DNA from: Elmis aenea
Lineage: Eukaryota; Arthropoda; Insecta; Coleoptera; Elmidae
DNA length: 64,000 nt
Reading direction: 5' to 3'
NCBI GenBank assembly: GCA_947652605.1
Contig: OX393576.1
Span: 11,310,575-11,374,574 of the forward strand
The notes beneath the pieces were generated by a model. It ran no database searches. It saw nothing but the letters and a program-made list of their open reading frames with translations, and was not told the origin of the DNA. The translations under genes were made by a program, and so were the position numbers. Of this stretch, positions 10,281 to 21,338 are shown in pieces. Every line of letters starts with the position of its first letter. Position 1 is the stretch's first letter.

Positions 10281-11777
10281 CAGGGTGATTGAAATTCGAG
10301 TTTAAGCATGGGATCTCGCTTATTATAATAGCTAGAGTATAGGTTTACATTCGGCAAAGTTGCTAGATTTAGTGCTCAATAATATTCCAAAGAGAAATTA
10401 AAAATATCTCAAACGGTATCCGAAAAAATCAGGGAAAACCGTAAAATACGATTTTTGAAAATCGTCTCTAACTCATTTGGAGTAGAAAATATTACAAATA
10501 AGTAAAGACATTGCCCCAGCAACTAATTAAGCCGAATGGGTTGGTGGTCACAAATTTTTCCTAGATCGCTTCGTTTTTGTTTTATCACAACCAACTTTAT
10601 TTTTTCTTATGGGCACAATTTTTGCTATTTACATAATCCAATAGCATTTATTTTTCTAAAACCATTGATGTATCACACATGGTATTTTACTTCTTTTTTC
10701 ACTGCCAAATTTAAATTTTTTTTTTTAACAATAACCACTATAAATCAGGTAGGCCGGTCGTTGTAGTTTATGTTGTTTCCATGACAACCAACCAACAAAC
10801 TAAAAGTTTTGAAAGCCCATTACTGTCACATTAATAAATTCGTAAATATGAACTTTAATAACAAAGAAAAACGCAATGTGCTGCGAATTTTTTATTTATT
10901 GAATAGGAATTCTATGTTGTCTAGTCAAGAAGATGCAGAAACATATCCAGAAAGAAGACAACCCTCGCACAAATATTTTTGTACGTAGGAAATATGGGGC
11001 TTTTGCCATAAATATGGCAGAAAGGTTTCAGATGACAATAAAAAAAACATTTTTATTATAAACATATCCGGACAAAACACTACATTAAACAGAATTTTAA
11101 GTAAATGTGCATAAAGCATGTGATAAAGTATAACAAAACTTAAAAGAGCATTTTATAAAATTCGCCTCATATCGCGGTTTTCTTCGTTATTAAAGTTCAT
11201 TTTTACGAATCTATTACGATGACAGGTAAGCAGGTAACGGACTTTCAAAACTTTTAGTTTGTTGATTGGTTGTCATAGAAAAAACATAAACTACAACGAC
11301 CGGCCTACCTGATTTATAATGGTCATTGTTTAAAACCCTTTTTTTTTAACTTGACCATTTTTAAAGAAGTAAAATAACATGTGTAATACATCAATGGATT
11401 CAGAAAAATAAATGCTATTTGACTATGTAAATAGCAAAAATTGCGCCCATGAGAAAAAACAAAGTTGGTTGTCATAAAACAGAAACGAATTGAACTAGCA
11501 AAAATTTGTGACCACCATCCGATTCGGCTTAAAAAGTTGCTTGAGCAATGGTTTTACACATTTGAAATATTTCAAACATCAAAGGAGTTATAGACGATTT
11601 TCAAAAATCGTATTTTCTGTTTTCATGATTTTCTCAGATACCGTTTGAGATACTTCCAACTTCTCTTCAGATTATTATTAAGCACCAAATTTTGCAATTT
11701 TGCCAAATTTAAACCTATACTCTAGCTATTATAATAAGCGAGTTTCCTATGCTTAAACTCAAATTTCAATCACCCTG
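10281..11777. mobile_element. Long-armed foldback element with a DUF4817-type ORF start in both arms
   Basis: Ends CAGGGTGATTGAAATTCGAG and the mirrored form (CAAATTTCAATCACCCTG) are flanked by TA (10279-10280, 11778-11779). The arms are about 600 bp each and run from the tip past the block TAGGCCGGTCGTTGTAGTTT into the first codons of an ORF. The left arm carries the ORF forward (ATG 10848); the right arm carries its first 15 codons inverted (ATG at 11200, minus, stop near 11153). The element is about 1.5 kb and has no DDE catalytic region. It looks like an inverted duplication of the 5' end of an autonomous transposon. A half copy is at 46916-47912. Confidence 0.85.
10848..10988 (+). pseudogene. 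Truncated N-terminus of a DUF4817-like transposon protein
   Basis: The reading frame gives 46 codons before TAG, starting MNFNNKEKRNVLRIFY and containing ETYPERRQPSHKYF. This matches my knowledge of the insect DUF4817 pattern (acidic/basic start, L-R-I-F-Y helix, then Y-P-E-R-R-x-P), a helix-turn-helix found before DDE domains in insect transposons. The usual region between the helix and YPERR is altered, and everything C-terminal is absent. It cannot produce a transposase. Related copies sit at 30450 and 46998. Confidence 0.6.
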
Positions 11778-11779
11778 TA

Positions 11780-12463
11780 TAAGTTAGTGCATGAAAAATC
11801 AACAGGTTCATTGTAAAGAATCTTGTGTAACTTAGAGTTGTGCATTCTATAATTTTGAAAACGTTTTAGTCCTCAAAGAGGTAACTACCAAAATTAAATA
11901 TACTCGAACATATTTAAAAAGTTTACCAATAATAAACACCTGTACTGCGACTTCAAAAACATGTTGAGCCCAATGCAAGGCGAGTTAAATATAATTAAGC
12001 GATTGTCCGTCTTACACCGTGTACTTGCACTATCTGGTAGTATCTACAACAGTAAACCATGTGCTTTACGTGGAAATCAATCTCGAACGAGAATCTCCTA
12101 CGAAATGATTCGGAACTCCCTCAGTTCATGCCTTTTTTTTGGTGTGTTGAAAGTGCGCTCTTTACTAAGGCGAAAACGTGATTTAGGTTTATTAAAGAGC
12201 CCGTGAAAAAAGGCGCAACTACGTTTTTACGTCCGTACGAGTCTTTGGTGCGTTGCAGATTGATGGATGATGGTTTAAGGATTTAATATAACGAGAAGAA
12301 AAAAAAAACGTTAAGAAATTTTTTAGCACACAATTATTTTCACACGAGAGGTGAGATTTTTTACAATTGTGCCACGAGAATATTATTTTTATTACATTTC
12401 AAATTAAATATTATAGATATTAAATATTATGGTGTCGGAGGTCCAAAAAATAAAATACATCAT
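11780..12463. other. Unassigned sequence with a GC-richer patch
   Basis: Bases 11960-12290 are less AT-rich and hold an 81-codon plus-strand frame (11961-12206) without a recognisable domain. It could be a diverged repeat or a conserved non-coding block; the sequence does not decide. Confidence 0.4.
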
Positions 12464-12466
12464 TTA

Positions 12467-12920
12467 GGGCCGTTATTATAAACGTCAGTTAAATAGTCGA
12501 ATAGCTAACCTTCAAATAAATTTACTTGGCGAGTAAATTTATTCCCGCTATTATAAACGAAAATTGCCGAATAAATAGTTAACCGTGAAATAACTAATTA
12601 AAGTGATAAATAAACAAACACAACCTCATAAATTCATAAATCGTTTGTAGGTATATGCGATATTCTTATAATTATTTATTACTTACCTTTTATAATTATT
12701 ATTATGTCACACTTACTAAGCAGTTGACATGAAAAAGTAGAGTTATGTTTATTTGACAGTTAAAATTTATCCCGTGGTTTATCAGAGGTTAGTTAACTTC
12801 GGGGATTTACTTGGCGAGTAAATTTAACTGACGTTTATAATACTCAAAATAGCTATTTATTCCGGAAGTAAATATTACTCCACGAGTAAACTACTTATTC
12901 GTCGTTTATAATAACGGCCC
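12467..12920. mobile_element. PIF/Harbinger-type MITE with TTA target duplication
   Basis: The terminal inverted repeat is GGGCCGTTATTATAAACG, with a perfect inverse CGTTTATAATAACGGCCC at the right. TTA directly flanks both ends (12464-12466 and 12921-12923). A 3-bp TWA duplication with GGGCC-like tips is the hallmark of PIF/Harbinger elements. It is 454 bp, non-coding, and has subterminal repeats of ACTTGGCGAGTAAATTTA in both halves. Perfect tips suggest a comparatively young insertion. Confidence 0.85.
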
Positions 12921-12923
12921 TTA

Positions 12924-13356
12924 ATAATTACAAATCAGAGTTGATTATGCCAATGATAAAATAAAGCTAATAGTTGACAAAAACTTTTCAACTGCAACAA
13001 TGTCATCGTGTTTTAGATAACGTAATGTTTATTTATGAAGTATTTATTGTGTTTTTATGACAAACATAATATTTAGTGTTCCTAATATGCAGCAAAAAGA
13101 TAGCCATTATATTTCTAATACATCGAAAATTAACACCAATTTAAATGAATTATCAAAAAGCAACTATTCTTTCAATATTGCCATGCAAAACAGTTTGTTA
13201 CTGACAAAAATAATTAATGAATAATGAATTGCTTCAAACGAATCTAAGTTTCATTAAATAATAATTAATCATTCAATTCTCCAGGGTTTTGGATTGAATA
13301 ATGCCAAAAATCCAGAAGTCTTAATAAAAATAATGCAAAATTAAATCTTTCCTATT
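12924..13356. other. AT-rich sequence, nothing recognised
   Basis: No feature was seen up to the next foldback element. Confidence 0.5.
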
Positions 13357-14177
13357 CAGTGTACCTCAAATTCGAGTAAATGCATGAGGATCTCTCTTAT
13401 CTTAAGAGATACGAGGTCGGTTAAATTAGGGCAAAGTTGCGAAATTAAATGCTTATCAAATATCTGCAAAGAAAATTTTCATAGCTGTCCTAGTTCAAAA
13501 GTTACTCCGCAATACACGAAGGGATAGCGAATAAATAAATAAATGAAAAATGTACTACCAGAACACAGTGAAAATAAAAATTGCGAACAAAAGCACAAAT
13601 ATCAAAGAATTTCTAGCTGGTTGCAAATTATACAATTAATCGCGATCTTATTAATGTCAACGTGATAGTTTTAACAGAACAACAACAAAAATTGTTTAGT
13701 TTTTATTTTCTTGTATAAAAGGATTTGATTCAAAAATTGGCCAAAATGAGTTTTCTCAAATGTTTGTGGTAAAATATCATTTTAGATATTAAGTGTCATA
13801 TATCATTGAAATCAGAAGACAAAATGCTATCCGATTATGAGATGAAATTTTTTTCGCAGTATTTAAAAAAATTAAGTTGATGTTTCTGAAGAGACGAAAC
13901 ATTGTTGGAAATGTTATGTGATCTCAATATATAAAGCGTAAGAAGTTCCCACGAAGAAGTGCTTCCAGATTGTCGATATCTTACACAATGTAGGAAATAG
14001 GGCAAAATAAACGAAAATCAATTTTTTCAGTTTTTCTTGAATAACTTTTGAACTAAGAGAGCTATGAAAATTTTCTTTGCAGATATTTGAAGACCATTTC
14101 ATTTCGCCCTAATTCAACCTCGTAGCTCTTACGTTAAACGAAATCCCAATGCACTTACTCGAATTTGGGACACCCTG
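13357..14177. mobile_element. Foldback element of the GGGATCTCG / GTCGGTTAAATTAGGGCAAAG family, copy 1
   Basis: The right end CGAATTTGGGACACCCTGTA is intact; the left tip is drifted (CAGTGTACCTCAAATTCGAG). Arms pair over GAGATACGAGGTCGGTTAAA (13405-13424) with its inverse near 14115, and over the GAAAATTTTCATAGCTGTC block. The centre contains ACTACCAGAACACAGTGAAA, shared with the full copy at 56471-57794. The left arm is shorter than the right, so an internal deletion removed part of it. No ORF is convincing. Confidence 0.75.
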
Positions 14178-14179
14178 TA

Positions 14180-15090
14180 TAGATTAATTTAAAAATCCCG
14201 AAATTTTTCTTTGTTTCATTTATTCCAAGATCCCGATTGATTCATTACACGGATAATCGTACACAGATCATTAAAGCTTTATTATTTTACTTACTACGAG
14301 GAGATTCAAACCAAATAAGGGTCTTTTAAATAGCTATGTATCAAATAAATCTACACGTCTCGCTTCGTCTCGAAGCTTTTCTGTAGTCTTACTAAACAAA
14401 GAAAACTTACCCGGTAAACCATATGGTGTTCTAGTTAAGATTGGTAAAAATCATCGGCTTACCTGCAAAAAAAAAAGATATGTTAATAATAATCGATTAA
14501 ACATCTCAATAAAACTATTACAATAAAAAAAATACTGTAGCGAAGTAAATGCATTTACATATTTATATCACATATATGGGATAATATACTTTATAACTTG
14601 TTCGTTTTTTTAAGCTGTCGCCTAGAATATTTATTTTCAAGGAAAAATGATATATAGTTGAGGATCAAAACAAAAACAACACACAAAAACAATGAGTTAA
14701 GACCCTTAAAATAAGGGCCAATAAATTTGAACGTCAACATTATACGGCCCACTAGTGGTGAATAATAGCATGTAACAAATATACGAAAAATATTGGCACA
14801 AACTAGTATATAAATACAGTTTGTATCAAACGAATCGATGGGGAATTGCCTTCGGATAAGATAGATTTGAAAAATGTATTAGCTTGATTAATGGCACAAA
14901 AGCGATTTTTAAATGTTTTATACGAATGCAATTTCAAGTTCGGCAAAAAAGCATACTACAAGAAGTCGAGCAGACGTGTTCCTATGATTAAATAGCACCT
15001 AAGGTGTGTCTACACTTAAGCATTAGATGTGATTGGGTGATTGGTTAGAGCTTTTAGATAACGAAATATTTTACAGTGCAAAAAGAATAC
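14180..15090. other. AT-rich sequence, nothing firmly recognised
   Basis: On the minus strand a T-rich tract ending GCAG (about 14466) followed 52 bases later by GTAAG (about 14411) imitates a tiny exon, but all three frames contain stops. No other feature was seen. Confidence 0.4.
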
Positions 15091-15099
15091 AAGAAAAAT

Positions 15100-15863
15100 T
15101 TACTGGGTAAGAAACCAATTTCGAAAACACAAATGGATTTGCAGATGATGTGGTTCTATCTAAAAACTAAAAAAATGCAGTATAATCTAGAAGAATATGC
15201 GAAAATGCTAAAAAGTACACTTTGGTCATCAATATATCAAAGATGAGAACTATGGGTATAGCAAAGAACCATTGAAGATTTAAAAGAATAGAAGAGGTTG
15301 CAAGTTACAAATATTTAGAAACAATAATTGCAGAAGATGGCAAACTGGAGGAACATTTAAAGAGCAGAAAAGCCGTAGAGACAAAACTTTATGCTGGTAC
15401 TAATAAATGTAAGGTCAGGAAGATTAAGATAAAAAAAAAAACAAAGAAGAGAGTATTTAAAACAAACTACGTCCCAATACACACAGTTGAAAGCTTGGGC
15501 ACTAAAATTAAAGCAAAAACAAAGTATATTGCCTCAGGTTGTTAAAAAATATATAGAAATGTAGACTAATTGATGAGATCAACAATGGAGACAAAATAGA
15601 AACAGCGTAGGAACGGAAGATCTAAAGAAAAAATAGTAGCCTTAACAACTAAGATAGCTAGGACATCTATACCGCTTTCTAGAAGGTAGGTGCGCCAAAA
15701 TTCGATTGAAATTAAAGATTGCAGGCAAAAAAAGTAGAGGAATATCAAGAACAAAATGTGGTAATGAAGTGACGCAAAGATTAGAAGATGATCAAGTTGG
15801 AGAGAGATGCCACAGTTAGCTAACGATGTAAAAAAACATAATCAAGAACTACTAGGTTTATCT
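15100..15863 (+). pseudogene. Decayed LINE reverse-transcriptase C-terminal half (RTE/endonuclease-RT type)
   Basis: Fragments in shifting frames show the reverse-transcriptase catalytic block GFADDVVLS (15135-15161), then an EEVASYKYLETIIAEDGKL-like stretch (about 15291-15350), a KRVFKTNYVPIHTVESLGT block (about 15450), and a terminal MPQLAND block near 15810. This order is the one I know from RTE-like endonuclease-reverse transcriptases that are common in insects. Stops and frameshifts are numerous, and the 5' half is missing, as expected after target-primed insertion with 5' truncation. The terminal block matches the fragment at 23947-24183, so both are one family. Clade naming is inference. 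Confidence 0.6.
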
Positions 15864-15864
15864 T

Positions 15865-18245
15865 AAAATTATTACAACGTAAAAAAAAAATGCATAATGT
15901 TAGAATTTGGTACTCTATCCATTATTAGCAATAGGAAGAATAATCTGGAGTTGTAAAATGCATTTAAGTTGCCTTTGTCAACTAACACCTCATAGATAAC
16001 ATGTTTTGCACATTATTTGAATTAATGCTGATTTAAAACAATAAAAAGTACAGCAATACATTGGCAAACAAAATAAAAGTTTTCCTCTAACCACCGAATT
16101 TTGAATAAGTTTAACAATTTTTGTAAAATTCAAGTAAGCAATCTTCTATATTACTATAGATCACTTCTGAGTATGTGCAGTTTCGTAAAAGATATTTATA
16201 AAAACCACTAGTGCAGAAAATTTGAGATTGCATCTTGCACCGTAACAAAAATATCGAATACATTTCCTGGTAGAATGAACTTTAATAAAGGTTGAACACA
16301 TCTAAACATCTAGTATGTGAGTAGCCTTAACTATAATGTGCAAATGTTATAAAAACTTTTGGATTGGCGTAGTTCTTGTAGTATCAGCCTTATGTGTTTT
16401 TTTTTGACAAAAACTTTTCGTATTTTCTCTCAGCTACTCGAAATTGTTTTATTGCTTTGTTATTTTCAATCAAATTCGGTCAATTAAACATTAAGTGTCT
16501 GCAGAAATTTGGACCAGAAGTAAAATTTAATGTTTCAGCATACGGGCTGATTGAACTTCGTGTTACAGCATGGCGATATCGCTTATTATTGGAGCTAGAG
16601 CATAGGTTTAAAATAATTGTCAAAGTTGCTTTATACTAAGAACAAAATAAATTTTAATAGGTATCTGCAATCATTTTCATGAAAACTGAAAAATCTGAAA
16701 AACTGACGTTTTTCGCTACAACTTTTTTATTTGTAAAATTTTTTAATTTCGGAATAATTTCCTTGCAGTTGGTCTTTACAATACATTTAATAGTCTTGTC
16801 CAGTTTTTGCCAAGTTCTTTTGATTGTTTTTTATTATTGTAGATATTTCTCATAGGGGTATATCTTATTTTTATGTAGCTAGCCAAAATTTATTTTGCTG
16901 ATTTCAAAAATATATTGTTTGAACATAAAACAAGTATTCAGATTAACAAAAAATTTGCTAAATAAATATATACATAACAAATACCCTTGGAATGAAAGAA
17001 AACTATTTTACTCGGATAAGAAATAATAAGTTAATAAGTGTCTATATTTATAAACTTCGAGAAATAATATACTTTTTTTTTTTAATGACAAATTATACTA
17101 TACAAAATTTTCATACTTGTGACACAAATTCTGGTTACAAAATCATATTCGTGTTTTAAATTACATTTTAATTTTAAATATGATATATTCGGCATCATTC
17201 CAATAAATAGATATACCTACATTATTTTATATTTATAGGTATGAGATGACAAAAATACAGTAAAAAAAAACAGTACCAACACTTATTGAATTTTCTGATA
17301 GGTTTAAAGAATATTTTTGGTTCATTTGCTCTTGACTTACACCAGAATTGTCTTTTTTTTATTTAAAATTGGCAGAGCAAAGCTCTAAAAATATCAAATT
17401 TGGATTAAAAATTTGTCTCTTTTGATATGAAAAATTAATAACGATAAAATTGAAACAGTAATATTTAAATATTCATGATTTCTTGATAATACACACAAGT
17501 TTAAAATTATAAGTAGAGAGGAAAAGTTCCTATTAATTATTACACAAATTATTCTCTTTGAACTACAACACATGCCTACTTTTCAACTCGTTAATTGTTT
17601 TTATACCTAACTAACGGTAATTATTAGTTAGCTATAAATGTATATATTAGAAAAAAAGTTAATTAAAGTGAAAGATTACATTTGACGCAGATGAATAGCA
17701 ATAGATTTATGTTTATTAATATTTGGCCGTTAATTAAAGTTTGTTAATCTAAAAATCGCATTAATTATTGAAGGATTTCTTGTCAGCTTTAAAGGTTGTT
17801 GCATAAGATTCCAAATTTTGGATCTAAAACAGCATTTCTTACGATAAAATCAAAATTTTTCAGAACCTTGTTAAAAAGTTGTACACATTTTTAAGTCCCA
17901 TTAAAATATTTTAGAAATAATAAGGAACCCGAAACAGCTATACTACAGATTCTCCATATTTCTTGAATTGTATAACCAAAAATTGAAATGCATTTATTAT
18001 AAGTGATATTTTGTAAAACATGCAAAACAGAATTGACAAGTGCCATTGAAAAACATTATAGTTTATTATTTTCCAAAAAAGAGACAAACAATTTTATATT
18101 AAGCGCACACATATTCTACACAAAAAATCATACTTTTGTGACCACCTGGTGGCTCATTATTCTTCGGTCAACATCCACATTTTTACAATAAGGTTATCGA
18201 CTTATTCTGGAACAACACTATTTAAAAATTATCCACCAACTTATA
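15865..18245. other. Very AT-rich stretch with one relic transposon arm
   Basis: Near 16565-16635 the text GCATGGCGATATCGCTTATTA followed by CTAGAGCATAGGTTTAAA resembles the arm of the 10281 foldback family (GCATGGGATCTCGCTTATTA, CTAGAGTATAGGTTT). No ends are visible. The rest has no recognised feature. Confidence 0.4.
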
Positions 18246-18960
18246 CATAGGGGAGACCGGAGATGGAAGTAACATTTTTTTGGTTTTATTTAATATTTCA
18301 TAGAGTATAACAAGCTTTTTACATCCAAAGTGATTTCATGATAGATGGGAAATTTGTCTTCCAAATATTTATTTCATATGTTTCGTAAAGCATATGTGAG
18401 ATTTTTTTCTGTTGTAAGACAGTTGTTACTTCCAACCTTAACGTTGGGGCTTAAAGTAACAATGATCGGGGTAAGTTGTAACCAGGGATTTGGAGCGGAG
18501 CTCGGAGCTGGAGCACTGAGCAGTGGAGCAATGGGTTTTTGCCCGGAGCAGGAGCGGAGCCCGGAGCAAAGAATTTTGATTGCTCCACTGCTCAAGTTTA
18601 TTATGTACAACTTTTAAAAAACTATGTATTTTTTTTTCAACGTTTGAAGATCAATCATTTGTTTTTTCAAACATTTATTTAACTTCGCTTGTTTGTTAGG
18701 GTCAAATATTGTTATTTTTGACCAACTTCTACATAAAACCATTTTTTCAATCAAAAGTTTTTTATAAACTATTAACAATATTTGGAGCATGGAGCGGAGC
18801 TGGAGCAGGCATTTTGCTGCCGGAGTGGAGCTGGAGCGGAGCAATTAAAAAATTGGACTGCTCCAAACCCCTGGTTGTAACAGCAAAATAATTTACACGG
18901 CTCATAAGTAGTGGGTAAATATATTAAGTATTCATCGACAAAATTAATATTTGATTCCAA
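18246..18960. mobile_element. Possible older repeat (GGGGAGACCGGAGATGGAAGTAAC start) split by a hAT MITE
   Basis: GGGGAGACCGG followed by a GTAAC-rich lead-in resembles a repeat type I know from insect genomes, and TAACTT-type motifs recur near 18424 and 18475. The hAT MITE at 18483-18873 lies in it. No right terminus is visible, so the extent is uncertain. Confidence 0.3.
18483..18873. mobile_element. GGAGC-rich hAT MITE with perfect 8-bp target duplication
   Basis: GTTGTAAC flanks both ends (18475-18482 and 18874-18881). The termini are CAGGGATTTGGAGC and the imperfect inverse GCTCCAAACCCCTG. Both sides carry runs of GGAGC/GGAGCTGGAGC units (18488-18560 and 18783-18842), while the middle is AT-rich. 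It is 391 bp long with no plausible protein. The 8-bp duplication and CAGGG tips identify the hAT superfamily. Being a clean insertion it post-dates its surroundings. Confidence 0.88.
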
Positions 18961-18974
18961 AACACACATTAGCA

Positions 18975-19258
18975 AAACGACAAAATAAAAAAAAAAACAA
19001 GTTTTTGACGTTAGTGAAGTGAACAGTCGGTTTTTTCGATTTCAACGGCACTCCATTTGCTTTAATAACGATCAAAAGAAAAAATGACGAATATCTCGAA
19101 AAGTATGAGTTTTGGGTATAGGACACACTTAACAGAAAATGAAGCTCTCTTAAAGACGAATTCGATGACATAAAAAAATACAGGGGTTTGCATTTGAAAA
19201 AATGTAGTTACGAGCTTTTGAAAATCATGGAAGTTGCCACCTATTTATGAACACCCTG
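18975..19258 (-). mobile_element. One-ended relic of a CAGGGTG-type element
   Basis: The right end TTATGAACACCCTGTA (19245-19260) is preserved together with a subterminal block near GGAAGTTGCCACC. No inverted left end was found, so the inner border is a guess. Confidence 0.45.
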
Positions 19259-19429
19259 TATGTGTGATTCAAATTTTTTCATATCGAGCGAATAGAGCAA
19301 TGTTTTCTGCATGTCCTTACCAAATTACAACTCTGTACTTCGAAAAATAACTTCAGGAGAATTTTTTAAATAAGGACTTAAATGTTGAAATTTTTTTAAA
19401 TCATTATTTTTTAGTGACAAGCCGCATAA

Positions 19430-19550
19430 AAACCTGTAGTATTTTAAATTGATGCAAAGCTAAAAGAAAGGCGGTCATAAATATTAAATAAAAAATGGTG
19501 TATTTGAAATATAAAAGTTGCTATTAGTTCCAGAGAGGTGACCCACCCTG
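19430..19550 (-). mobile_element. One-ended relic of a second CAGGGTG-type element
   Basis: The right tip GGTGACCCACCCTGTATA ends at 19550 plus TA. Its subterminal sequence differs from the relic ending at 19258, so it is another family. No partner end was found. Confidence 0.4.
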
Positions 19551-19552
19551 TA

Positions 19553-20719
19553 TATTTAAAAATAATTTTATCGTGTTTGGAAGAAAAAACTGTATGAAAT
19601 ACCGTTTGAATCAACTTTCTATCTCAAACCGTTAAGCCACAATCGACCGATCCCGCACTAATGACTCACCCAGTATGTAATGATCAAAACTGAACACTCA
19701 AACTGTTTATTTAGTTTTCAACAAGTAACAATTTTGCCAACGTTGACGAATCTATACAAATGTTGGTTTAGTCAGTTATTTCGTTTTTGTTGCTTTTAGT
19801 CCGTATTTATGATACGCATCCCTCAATTTATGCGGGTTAGGGCCCATGTTTGAATTCACAACCGAATAAATGAACCAAAAAAAAAAATCTAGTAGCGTAA
19901 CGGAAAAGTTTCTATGGCTCTTCCAATTTCACAATCCTACATCAAATCCAGCAAATAAAAACTGTTGTAAAAAAAAAACGCATAACTTAACAAGTTTCCA
20001 AAACAAACTATTGATTGATATTCGAACGCTTTGAATCAACATTCATTGGCATTCAACTTGCGGATAAGCATATATCGTCGGTAACCTAAAAATACTTTAA
20101 GATGTTTCGCACACACTCAGAATGTGTAATACAATTTCCGCTTATTCATTTCCCCAAACCACGATACAAATTGCACCGAAACCTGACAAGTTATCGTCCC
20201 GTTGCAAACAGTCTAGATATAAGTGAAAGAGTTACATGCAACTTACATTAACGATGCGCGAAATAAAAAATAAAACCTGTGCCCTCTTTTGTATGCACAA
20301 AACGTCCTTACGATAAAAATTACTTAATCTGTAGTACGGACTTAAATTTGATATATCGTTGGAATTTTCTTAAATTAGCAAGATTTCATTCGTTTTATCT
20401 CTTGAGAAGTGTTCCTATATATCATTCTACATCTCAACCTGTTCATGCACAAGATAAGAGTATGTAATGTACGAAAGGCAATTAAACTAATTAGCAAACG
20501 TTAAGATATTTCATTCATTTATTAATTATTAACAACTGTTTGTTTGTCGTTTGAGATGAAGCTTACATTTAATGCCGTGTCAACAATTGAGGGATAAGTT
20601 AAATTTATTGATAATAAAATCATGGTTATTACTATCTAAGACATAATTAAAATGTGTTCAAAGATATTCTTTGCAGTAGTAACTGTAACTGTCTTCAGTG
20701 CACCTAATTTAATTGCATT
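19553..20719. other. AT-rich sequence, nothing recognised
   Basis: No exon, RNA gene or element terminus could be supported. Confidence 0.5.
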
Positions 20720-21338
20720 GAAAATTCCCTTCACCTGTCAAATTTGCGTTTTCAACCAATCACTAATCTTAAATCTTCTAGAGACTACCAATAGGAGCAT
20801 TATTACACGGTAACAATTTTACATTCCCCTGTCAGATGTTGATCCTCCTGTCAAATTGACGTTTTCGACCAATAACAAACTCAGATTTCCTAGAAACGAC
20901 CAATTAACATAATCATCCTTTTCGCAATTAACAGATTTCCTTGCGTTTATTGGTCGTTTCTAAAAAATCTGAGTTTGTGATTGGTCGGAAATATAAATTT
21001 GGAGAGGGAATTAAATAATTTTTTGACGAATTTCGGCGACCATTAGCGTTACTTTAATATAGATTAAACCACACCCCTGACGCACCACTCTGACAGTACT
21101 TGTAAAATTTGACATAACATACATTTAATTTGACAGGTAGGTTAGGTGAAGGAAATTTTCATATAAAATATAACTCGTGCATTGCAAATAATCTATAATT
21201 TATGACAAATCTTCATTCATGCAAGTTGAATCAGAACAAATTACTCGTGCACTCGTGTTTTTTCAGCTCAACTTGCATTCGGGCATATTTACCAAAAATT
21301 ATCGATAATTTTCAATGCACTTGTTATATTACTACTGA
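20720..21338. mobile_element. Double-hairpin repeat family, copy 1
   Basis: The unit contains two successive foldbacks. Foldback one: GAAAATTCCCTTCACCTGTC at the start pairs with GGTGAAGGAAATTTTC (21145-21160), and a second pair lies inside it: CGACCAATAACAAACTCAGA (20867-20886) with its near-perfect inverse at 20967-20987. Foldback two: TAACTCGTGCATTGCAAATA (from 21171) pairs with the block ending AATTTTCAATGCACTTGTTA (21307-21326). The common 3' end is ATATTACTACTGA. There are four copies in the window (35165, 52786, 60326). No target duplication or ORF is seen. Classification is open: non-autonomous DNA transposon or foldback. Confidence 0.75.

Noticed and set aside
11961..12206. 81-codon plus-strand ORF in a GC-richer patch
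   Set aside because: No family recognised and composition does not look clearly coding; left as unassigned sequence.
14411..14466. Minus-strand micro-exon look-alike: T-rich tract ending GCAG, 52 bases, then GTAAG
   Set aside because: All three frames contain stops and no linked exon is known; short acceptor/donor pairs arise often in AT-rich DNA.
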